In this document: positions 1-4,592 of the stretch, piece after piece
Layout: every line of letters begins with the position of its first letter
Position numbering within the stretch: the stretch's first letter is position 1
Source of the DNA: an uncultured Ignavibacteria bacterium
GTDB lineage: Bacteria > Bacteroidota > Ignavibacteria > SZUA-365
Direction of reading: 5' to 3'
Assembly (NCBI GenBank): GCA_913060595.1
Contig: CAJXSA010000288.1
Location: 1 to 5,186 of the forward strand
DNA: 5,186 bases
Program-made: the position numbers and the translations under genes
Notes under the pieces: model-generated
Databases searched by the model: none
What the model saw: only the letters and a program-made list of their open reading frames with translations
What the model was told of the DNA's origin: nothing

Positions 1-1181
1 CCGATCACCGCGACGTCGGCCAGCGCGAGGGCGTCGGTGATTTCCGCCTGGTAGATATTGCGCGTCGTCGTGTTCGAGCGCGGCTCGAAGCAGGCCACGA
101 TGCGGCGGTCGGGGTAGCGTTCACGCAGGGCGGAGAGCGTCAGGCGCAGCGCCGTCGGATGGTGGGCGAAGTCGTCGATGAGCGTGATGCCGCCTTCCTC
201 GGCGATGACTTCCATGCGACGCTTGATGGACAGGAAGCTGTCGAAGCCGCGCTGTATGACCGCGTCCGGTACGCGCAGATGCCGCGCGATGGCGATGACG
301 GCCATGGCATTGCGGACGTTGAATTCGCCACCGAGTCCGATATGGAATCGCTGCTCACTGCCGTCGCGCATGTCGGTGACCGTGAACGCCGTGCGTTCGT
401 CGATGAAGCGGATGTCGCTGCCGACCAGGTCACAGTCGTCGCCGCAGCCGAAGCGCAGCACCGTGCAGTGCGCGCCTTCGGCCACCTCCATGGCGTCGGG
501 GTCATCCCCGTTGACGACGAGCAGACCGTCGCCCGGGATGATGTTGACAAACTGCCGGAAGGAGCGCTTGATGTGGTCGAGGGAATCGAAGATGTCCGCG
601 TGATCGAACTCGATATTGTTGATCACCGCGACGTCCGGCCGGTAGTGCACGAACTTCGAGCGTTTGTCGAAAAAGGCCGTGTCGTATTCATCGCCTTCGG
701 TGACGAACACACCGTCCATCAGCGCCGTGCGGCAGCCGCGCCCGAAATTCTCCGGGATGCCGCCGATGAGGAAGCCGGGGGAATGTCCCGCCACTTCCAG
801 CACCCAGGCCGCGAGTGAACTCGTGGTGGACTTCCCGTGCGTGCCGGCGATGACCACGCTGCTTTTGCCGCGAATCATTTCTTCGCCGACGAGTCCGGCG
901 AGCGACGTATACCGCATGCGGCGGTTGAGCACGGCTTCCACCTCCGCGTTGCCGCGGCTCATCGCATTGCCGATCACCACGACCGTCTCCTCATCGAGCG
1001 CCTGAATATGTGCGGCGTCGAAGGAGTCGTGATACGGGATGCGCTGCGCCGCGAGGAAGTGACTCATGGGGGGATACACCCCGTTGTCCGATCCCGCGAC
1101 CGCGTGTCCCTGCTCCCGCAGCGCCGCCGCGACGCCCGCCATGGCCGATCCAGCGATACCGATAAAATAGAAGTGCTTCAT
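1..1181 (-). CDS. mpl: UDP-N-acetylmuramate:L-alanyl-gamma-D-glutamyl-meso-diaminopimelate ligase (Mpl), partial at left edge
   Basis: Mpl is a cytoplasmic Mur-type ligase. It re-attaches the tripeptide recovered from turned-over peptidoglycan to UDP-MurNAc, using ATP. The 393 visible residues begin with a Rossmann-like MurNAc-binding segment (GIAGSAM at 8-14). The ATP P-loop GTHGKST is at 113-119, EGDEYDTAFFDKRSKF at 162-177, and NNIEFDHADIF at 188-198. The ligase C-terminal domain then shows FAHHPTA (338-344) and FEPRSNT (365-371). The last two motifs and the EYDTAFFDKRSKF block favour Mpl over MurC. The family is usually about 450-460 residues, so roughly 60 are missing beyond the left edge. 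The ATG at 1181-1179 is the only usable start, because an in-frame stop lies just upstream. No good Shine-Dalgarno is visible: an AGGAG is present, but about 15 nt from the ATG. The 63-bp gap to abiEii holds a TATAGT -10-like hexamer (1223-1218) without a convincing -35, and no terminator, so read-through from the toxin operon is possible. Confidence 0.93.
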   Translation of the reverse strand, partial: MKHFYFIGIAGSAMAGVAAALREQGHAVAGSDNGVYPPMSHFLAAQRIPYHDSFDAAHIQALDEETVVVIGNAMSRGNAEVEAVLNRRMRYTSLAGLVGEEMIRGKSSVVIAGTHGKSTTSSLAAWVLEVAGHSPGFLIGGIPENFGRGCRTALMDGVFVTEGDEYDTAFFDKRSKFVHYRPDVAVINNIEFDHADIFDSLDHIKRSFRQFVNIIPGDGLLVVNGDDPDAMEVAEGAHCTVLRFGCGDDCDLVGSDIRFIDERTAFTVTDMRDGSEQRFHIGLGGEFNVRNAMAVIAIARHLRVPDAVIQRGFDSFLSIKRRMEVIAEEGGITLIDDFAHHPTALRLTLSALRERYPDRRIVACFEPRSNTTTRNIYQAEITDALALADVAVI

Positions 1182-1244
1182 GGGAGATAAATGTAGCTCC
1201 TGCGGGTCAAATTCCCCACTATAATTACTCGATTCTCGCTCAAC

Positions 1245-2108
1245 TCACACCTGTATCCTTTCTGCTGCAGCGTGGAAAAACTCTTTTGACCAGACGGAAA
1301 CGCTGTCGGAATTGCGAAGAAACGGCAGAACCTCCGATCTCGCCTTCTCGACATCCAGCCACTCGATACGCGCACGCAGCAGGTCTCGGAAGGCGGTCTC
1401 CGTCAGTGCGTCCGCTCCGGACCAATCTCCACTTTGTCGCATTCTTTCTTCGAGGTGGCGCAGATGCAGTGTCGGATGATTTGTGATAAACCACACAAAA
1501 TCATACCAGTCACGGCCTTTCACCCTGTTCTTCCAGGCGCGGCAAAGTACCGCGTGCATTTTGCCGGCGAAGAGGTCGGGAAGCGAGCAGGTGCGCACGG
1601 AAAACGGAATCGGCTGAAAGAGAAAGCGCGTCTCCGTTTCGAAGTGTCCGGGAGGCGCGGTGTCCACCTCGAGCCTGATTTTCAGCATCTGGTTGTGTGG
1701 TATGGATGCAGCGAGACGTTCACCGGCAGAGATGGCGATCAATACTTCCCTGGTGCCCGCCTTGAGGAAGGCGGAGTGAATGGCGGAAGCACGTCCTTTT
1801 TGAACAGACTCTGCGGTCGTCTTGAATCCCATCGCTTCCAGCTCTCGTGTCAGCGCAGCGAGATAAGGAGACAGGGAGAAATCCGGCATCGGTCGCAGGA
1901 GGGTGAAATCGAGGTCTTCGGAGAATCGGTCCAGTCCGTGCAGAATGCGCAGCGCCGTTCCGCCGTAGAATGCGGCATGCTCAAAAAAGCGTGATCGCCA
2001 CAGGCCCAGGAGCGCAGTCTCCTGCAGCACCTCTCTTACGGCGTGGACAGCAGAATCTTTCGTCCCGAGGTCATAGGATTCGAGCATATTGCGAATTGCT
2101 TCATTCAT
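1245..2108 (-). CDS. abiEii: AbiEii-family nucleotidyltransferase toxin (type IV toxin-antitoxin)
   Basis: This 287-residue protein is a DNA-polymerase-beta-like nucleotidyltransferase of the AbiEii/AbiGii family, the toxin of AbiE abortive-infection systems. The nucleotidyltransferase signature is clear: GGTALR at 49-54 followed by the metal-binding acidic motif SEDLDFTL (DLD at 65-67). Further family blocks are KIRLEVD (143-149), GKMHAVLCR (182-190) and KGRDWYDFVWF (197-207). All expected catalytic-core residues appear present, so the toxin looks intact. Its ATG overlaps the end of abiEi by 8 bp (ATGAATGA), and a GGAG lies 10 nt upstream (2122-2119), suggesting translational coupling to the antitoxin. 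Known relatives are bacteriostatic, and the mycobacterial MenT toxins add nucleotides to tRNA 3' ends. The substrate of this protein is unknown. The gene ends 63 bp before mpl with no visible terminator. Its DNA is by eye less GC-rich than mpl, consistent with horizontal acquisition. Confidence 0.92.
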   Translation of the reverse strand: MNEAIRNMLESYDLGTKDSAVHAVREVLQETALLGLWRSRFFEHAAFYGGTALRILHGLDRFSEDLDFTLLRPMPDFSLSPYLAALTRELEAMGFKTTAESVQKGRASAIHSAFLKAGTREVLIAISAGERLAASIPHNQMLKIRLEVDTAPPGHFETETRFLFQPIPFSVRTCSLPDLFAGKMHAVLCRAWKNRVKGRDWYDFVWFITNHPTLHLRHLEERMRQSGDWSGADALTETAFRDLLRARIEWLDVEKARSEVLPFLRNSDSVSVWSKEFFHAAAERIQV

Positions 2109-2790
2109 CGGCGGTTTTCTCCAGAATTCGCAGGAGATAATTCATCAAAAACTGTACACGTTTCGACGCGGCTGTCGCAAGGATCTTCCTGAGCAAGGAG
2201 GGACGCAGTTCTTGCAGATCTGCTGCATTGATACGAAGATCTTCGAGAAGGTAGCGTTCGATATCACCGGCGGAACGAAGCTGCAAATTGCTGTGTGCAT
2301 ATACCTGATCCGCGAGGGCCTTCTCCGGTGCCGCGAGGAAAAAACTCCGGTCCTCCGCATTCTTGCGAACAATGCCAGCCGGATACGCAGACAGGGGTAT
2401 CGATGTGTACGTGAACGCACCGAGCGGTGTGTGAAAACTGCGGCTTCGTCCCGTGGTCATCGCTGTGATCGTGTGCACTTGTTCGGGTATGAATCCATGA
2501 AATCGCAGGGCATACTCACGAGATACATATGAGGGACCGTAAATCAGATTCGAGAGCAGTTCGCGCGATACCGGCCGCCTGCGAAGGCGCTGTCCGAACA
2601 CGTACAACCCCTTCTTGACACGGATGATGTCCCCGCTATCAAGCAGTGTCGTCACCCTGTTCCTCGGACCCGCGTATTCGCGCAGCGCATGCATGAGAGT
2701 CTGATAGTCAAACTCTTCTTCCGCAATACGTTCACGCAATGCTACTATATCGATCTGCGCTGACATGCATTTTTCTGTATAGTATGTCAT
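2101..2790 (-). CDS. abiEi: AbiEi-family antitoxin / autorepressor (type IV toxin-antitoxin)
   Basis: This 229-residue protein is the cognate antitoxin and DNA-binding regulator of the adjacent AbiEii toxin. Residues about 15-66 form a small winged-helix-like N-terminal domain ending in RVKKGLYVFG, the typical AbiEi segment 'GdIirvkkGlYv'. The C-terminal domain begins near 82 with YGPSYVSREYALRFHG and continues through TPLGAFTYTSIP (121-132) and AAPEKALADQVY (153-164), all family hallmarks. In type IV systems the antitoxin does not bind the toxin stably, and the N-terminal domain binds operator repeats to repress the operon. Two starts are possible: ATG at 2790 (used here) or ATG at 2766 (residue 9, MSAQ). 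The second would put the perfect inverted repeat entirely in the 5' untranslated region. Neither start has a strong Shine-Dalgarno. The gene overlaps abiEii by 8 bp, and its upstream region diverges from the tRNA promoter. Confidence 0.9.
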   Translation of the reverse strand: MTYYTEKCMSAQIDIVALRERIAEEEFDYQTLMHALREYAGPRNRVTTLLDSGDIIRVKKGLYVFGQRLRRRPVSRELLSNLIYGPSYVSREYALRFHGFIPEQVHTITAMTTGRSRSFHTPLGAFTYTSIPLSAYPAGIVRKNAEDRSFFLAAPEKALADQVYAHSNLQLRSAGDIERYLLEDLRINAADLQELRPSLLRKILATAASKRVQFLMNYLLRILEKTADE

Positions 2791-2809
2791 TGTTATGTTG
2801 ACATACTAT
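2761..2809 (-). promoter_or_regulatory. Probable AbiEi operator: perfect 11-bp inverted repeat plus a third half-site
   Basis: ATAGTATGTCA at 2779-2789 is the exact reverse complement of TGACATACTAT at 2799-2809, with a 9-nt AT-rich spacer. A partial extra copy of the right arm, TGACAT, lies at 2761-2766. AbiEi proteins are known to bind inverted repeats in their own promoter and bend DNA, so autoregulation is the natural reading. On the minus strand, AT-rich promoter-like elements lie just upstream (TTGAAA at 2823-2818 and TATATTGC at 2817-2810), but no full consensus promoter is visible. The repeat covers the first annotated start codon. Confidence 0.8.
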
Positions 2810-2880
2810 GCAATATATTTCAATTTTCCAACGGAAATCGACCAAAGAGCAGATTTTCACGAGGTGAAAGGCACTGATTC

Positions 2881-2911
2881 TTTGCTGAATTGCGAAATTT
2901 GCGTAACTTTG
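2881..2911 (+). promoter_or_regulatory. Bacteroidota-type promoter (TTTG-N19-TAACTTTG) for tRNA-Ser
   Basis: TTTG at 2881-2884 and TAACTTTG at 2904-2911 are separated by exactly 19 nt. This matches the -33 TTTG / -7 TAnnTTTG consensus of the primary sigma factor of Bacteroidota. Transcription would start near 2916 and run toward tRNA-Ser, giving a leader of about 175 nt, which is long for a single tRNA. No closer promoter of this type was found, although TAGATTTT at 3078-3085 is a weak -7 look-alike without a TTTG at the right distance. Confidence 0.7.
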
Positions 2912-2947
2912 TTGTCTCTCTGGAAGTGATACATGGAAAGAGAGAAG

Positions 2948-2959
2948 CCTGGAGAGGTG
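2948..2959 (+). repeat. 12-bp direct repeat of the tRNA-Ser 5' end (left copy)
   Basis: CCTGGAGAGGTG at 2948-2959 is identical to 3088-3099, where it comprises 3 nt of leader plus the first 9 nt of tRNA-Ser(GGA). The two copies are 140 bp apart and bracket a hairpin-rich segment. A chance 12-mer match within so short a region is unlikely. The left copy lies about 35 nt after the predicted transcription start, a normal position for a tRNA 5' end. This is consistent with a target duplication or a recombination scar. Confidence 0.65.
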
Positions 2960-3087
2960 TCCGGCTTCGTTCCGCGGAGCGGAACTTCCGCCTTCGCCTG
3001 AATGTCAAAGCTGAAGGCATCTCCGTGGGATGGCTACGGCGGGACAAGCCGCCGCGACACGCCTGAGTGAAGGAAAATAGATTTTCA
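2960..3087. repeat. Hairpin-rich non-coding segment, possible small mobile or dispersed repeat element
   Basis: These 128 bp lie between the two 12-bp repeats and contain three clear inverted repeats. GTTCCGC/GCGGAAC (2969-2975 with 2979-2985) has a GGA loop. GCCTTC/GAAGGC is at 2990-2995 with 3013-3018. CGGCGG/CCGCCG (3037-3042 with 3049-3054) has a 6-nt loop. There is no convincing coding potential, and the open frame that crosses it on the minus strand is a tRNA-antisense artefact. The composition resembles structured intergenic repeats that occur many times in some genomes, but copy number cannot be judged from this window. No terminal inverted repeats or transposase are present, so any mobility would depend on factors supplied elsewhere. 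Confidence 0.45.
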
Positions 3088-3090
3088 CCT

Positions 3091-3178
<88 letters not shown>

Positions 3179-3182
3179 AAGG

Positions 3183-3210
3183 AAAAACCCCGCAATGCGC
3201 GGGGTTTTTT
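3183..3210 (+). terminator. Intrinsic terminator, probably bidirectional, between tRNA-Ser and yoeB
   Basis: The stem CCCCGC (3188-3193) pairs with GCGGGG (3199-3204) around a 5-nt loop. It is flanked by AAAAA on the left and TTTTTT on the right. On the plus strand it ends the tRNA transcript 6 nt after the tRNA. On the minus strand the five-T run lets it also stop transcription arriving from yefM-yoeB, whose last stop codon is about 75 bp away. Confidence 0.92.
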
Positions 3211-3283
3211 GCTATGGAATGCGTGAATACTCGCTGCATCCGTAAACGATTCTTCCATTTCTCTTTTCCGAGCAACAATCTGA

Positions 3284-3538
3284 TCAATAGTGGTATCGCA
3301 GCATGGCGATCTGCACTGCGTCGTCCTTGACGCGGTAGACGATGCGATGTTCTTCGGTGATGCGACGGGACCACCATCCCGACAGCGCGTGCCGCAATGC
3401 TTCGGGTTTACCCGCTCCCTCGTACGGCGTGCGCTGAATCTCCCTGATCAGCGCGTTGATGCGACGCAGTGTTTTCCTGTCCTGCTTCTGCCAGTACAGG
3501 TAATCCTCCCAGGCGTTCTCGGAGAATATGAGCTTCAC
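3284..3538 (-). CDS. yoeB: YoeB-type mRNA interferase toxin (Txe/YoeB family)
   Basis: YoeB is a ribosome-dependent endoribonuclease that cuts mRNA in the ribosomal A site and halts translation until its antitoxin is renewed. This protein has 84 residues, the same as Escherichia coli YoeB, and aligns with it end to end without gaps. Shared blocks include WEDYLYWQ (10-17), GKPE (43-46), LSGWWSRRITEEHR (52-65) and the C-terminal RYHY. The catalytic residues known from E. coli are all in place: Glu46, Arg65, His83 and Tyr84. The toxin should therefore be active. The start codon is GTG, overlapping the antitoxin TGA by 4 bp (GTGA). Purine-rich stretches (AAAGGGA and GGAGGA) within the end of yefM can serve as the ribosome site. 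The overlap and weak start are consistent with coupling that keeps toxin output below that of the antitoxin. Confidence 0.96.
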   Translation of the reverse strand: MKLIFSENAWEDYLYWQKQDRKTLRRINALIREIQRTPYEGAGKPEALRHALSGWWSRRITEEHRIVYRVKDDAVQIAMLRYHY

Positions 3539-3786
3539 TCCTCCAGTTCCCTTTCTATGCCGGATTCTTCTTCCAGCTCAAGAATCGATGCGAGCAGGCG
3601 CCGGGCGTTCTTCGGAGCACGCAGCAGGTGCGCGGTTTCCTCGAGAGACTCATACTCCTCGAGTGAGAGAATGACAACGCTGTCGTTGCGCGCACGCGTG
3701 ACGATCACCGCTTCGCGATCACTGCAGGCACGCTCCATGACTTTCGCAAGGTTCTGCCGCGCCGAGGAGTAGGTGATGGATTTCAT
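3535..3786 (-). CDS. yefM: YefM-type antitoxin (Phd/YefM family)
   Basis: The 83-residue antitoxin neutralises YoeB and represses the operon. Residues 1-55 form the Phd/YefM DNA-binding fold, with the family segments SITYSSARQNLAKVM (3-17), SVVILSLEEYESLEET (36-51) and AHLLRAPKNARRLL (52-65). This matches E. coli YefM closely in sequence and length. The acidic tail (LELEEESGIERELEE, 69-83) is the flexible part expected to wrap the toxin. The ATG at 3786 is supported by AGGAG at 3797-3793, 6 nt upstream, a much better ribosome site than that of yoeB. The gene is first in a two-gene operon. Upstream lie two TGTACA palindromes, the known core of YefM-YoeB operators. Confidence 0.96.
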   Translation of the reverse strand: MKSITYSSARQNLAKVMERACSDREAVIVTRARNDSVVILSLEEYESLEETAHLLRAPKNARRLLASILELEEESGIERELEE

Positions 3787-3800
3787 TTCGAGCTCCTGTT

Positions 3801-3822
3801 ATTGTACAGGATAATGTACAAT
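3801..3822 (-). promoter_or_regulatory. YefM-YoeB operator: two TGTACA palindromes 12 bp apart
   Basis: ATTGTACA (3801-3808) and TGTACAAT (3815-3822) are exact reverse complements around a 6-nt spacer. Each contains the self-complementary core TGTACA. Their centres are 12 bp apart, the core and spacing described for the E. coli yefM-yoeB operator. Binding would cover the predicted -10 and start point and so block transcription of the pair. The operator begins 15 bp before the yefM ATG. Confidence 0.88.
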
Positions 3823-3841
3823 GTAGAATCCAACGGGACAA
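3813..3841 (-). promoter_or_regulatory. Candidate yefM-yoeB promoter
   Basis: On the minus strand, TTGTCC (3841-3836) and TACATT (3818-3813) are separated by 17 nt. Each matches the sigma-70 -35 or -10 consensus at 4 of 6 positions. The -10 overlaps the distal TGTACA palindrome, and the start point would fall near the proximal one, leaving a short leader with the yefM ribosome site. An alternative -10 is TACAAT at 3806-3801. No TTTG/TAnnTTTG promoter is visible here. Confidence 0.45.
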
Positions 3842-3930
3842 GTCGTTTATTCTTCCTGCTGCTGCCACCGGCCAGGTGACGCAGAGCGTGAGCAGTGAAA
3901 TTTGCATTCCCGCCGACGCACTCTTTCCTT

Positions 3931-3958
3931 TATATTCCAGAGACGCCGGTCGCGGCGT
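3931..3958 (+). promoter_or_regulatory. Candidate -7 element and 5' leader hairpin of the phosphatase gene
   Basis: TATATTCC at 3931-3938 resembles a Bacteroidota -7 element (TAnnTTTG), but no TTTG lies at the usual distance upstream, so the promoter call is weak. Directly downstream, ACGCCG (3943-3948) and CGGCGT (3953-3958) form a perfect 6-bp GC-rich hairpin with a 4-nt loop. If transcription starts near 3943, this hairpin would be the very 5' end of the mRNA, where such stems usually slow decay. No T run follows, so it is not a terminator. The remaining interval 3823-4000 shows no gene. Confidence 0.3.
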
Positions 3959-4000
3959 GCAGAGTTGAGCAAATGTCAGGATTCAGCAGAAGGATAGATT

Positions 4001-4582
4001 ATGATATTCCCGAACGTGCAGCATACATACCATCCGCGGCGCAGCGTGACGCTTCTCGCCGTGATCATTGTCATCGCGGCGCAGCCGCTTCTCCTGAACA
4101 ATCTGAACGCGCAGGTCAAATCACCGTTTCCCTGGCTGCCCACGAACTTCGATACCACCGTCAACGGCAATTACCGCGGCGCGCGCATCACCGCGCGCGC
4201 GCAGCTCGATTCGATGCGCAGCATGTACGGAGTGCACACGATCATCAACCTGGCAAAGGACGCGCTTCCCAAAAGGGGTAAAAGTGAAATCGACTGGTCG
4301 AAGGAACTCGGCATGGAATACGTGTCGGTCTATCTCGGTTCTTCGCCGCCTTCCGAAAAGAACTGGCAGATGATCCGTGATCTGCTCTCGAAGGGAGGTG
4401 TGTACCTGCACTGCGCGCATGGCGCGGACCGCACGGGCGCCATCGTCGCGAAATACCGTATCGAAGTGGAAGGCATGGCGCCCTGCGACGCGTATCGCGA
4501 AGCGCGGCGCTATGGCTTCAAACCCTGGCTGAAAAAGCTCCGCGCCTGGATAGGGTGTGAAAAGGGGCAGGAAAAAAAGTAA
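4001..4582 (+). CDS. Exported dual-specificity / tyrosine phosphatase-like protein
   Basis: This 193-residue protein carries the cysteine-phosphatase signature HCAHGADRTG at 137-146 (nucleophile Cys138, phosphate-binding Arg144). The order of blocks before and after it is typical of bacterial tyrosine/dual-specificity phosphatases: NYRGARI (57-63), a YGVHTIINL strand (76-84), GMEYVSVYL (104-112), and a helix ending in AYREARRYGF (164-173). Members hydrolyse phosphotyrosine or other phosphoesters; the substrate here cannot be told. Residues 13-38 are a signal-peptide-like stretch: RR, then a hydrophobic SVTLLAVIIVIAAQPLLL core, with possible cleavage near NAQ (36-38). The catalytic domain is therefore probably periplasmic or membrane-anchored, with no lipobox Cys. 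The ATG is supported by AAGGA at 3990-3994, 6 nt upstream. The general-acid Asp expected before the P-loop is not obvious in the YLGSSPPSEK segment. The gene converges with the T9SS gene, with only 10 bp between the stop codons and no terminator visible. Confidence 0.85.
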   Translation: MIFPNVQHTYHPRRSVTLLAVIIVIAAQPLLLNNLNAQVKSPFPWLPTNFDTTVNGNYRGARITARAQLDSMRSMYGVHTIINLAKDALPKRGKSEIDWSKELGMEYVSVYLGSSPPSEKNWQMIRDLLSKGGVYLHCAHGADRTGAIVAKYRIEVEGMAPCDAYREARRYGFKPWLKKLRAWIGCEKGQEKK

Positions 4583-4592
4583 CCGCAGCCCT

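Noticed and set aside
3..636. 15-bp repeat GATCACCGCGACGTC near positions 3 and 622
   Set aside because: Both copies encode the DVAVI strand in different parts of Mpl (183-187 and 389-393). It reflects similar coding sequence, not a mobile or regulatory repeat.
159..818. 219-codon open frame on the plus strand
   Set aside because: It lies antisense to mpl, whose minus-strand product has unmistakable motifs. Long antisense frames are expected in GC-rich coding DNA.
1..1181. Assignment of the left-edge ligase as MurC
   Set aside because: The EYDTAFFDKRSKF, FAHHPTA and FEPRSNT motifs fit Mpl better than the biosynthetic MurC.
1434..1994. 186-codon open frame on the plus strand
   Set aside because: It is antisense to abiEii, which carries all nucleotidyltransferase motifs.
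2951..3025. Possible second, degenerate tRNA: GGAGAGG at 2951 can pair with CATCTCC at 3018-3024 over a tRNA-like length
   Set aside because: There is one mismatch in the acceptor stem, and no T-loop, T stem or anticodon arm can be drawn. It is kept only as a structured segment.
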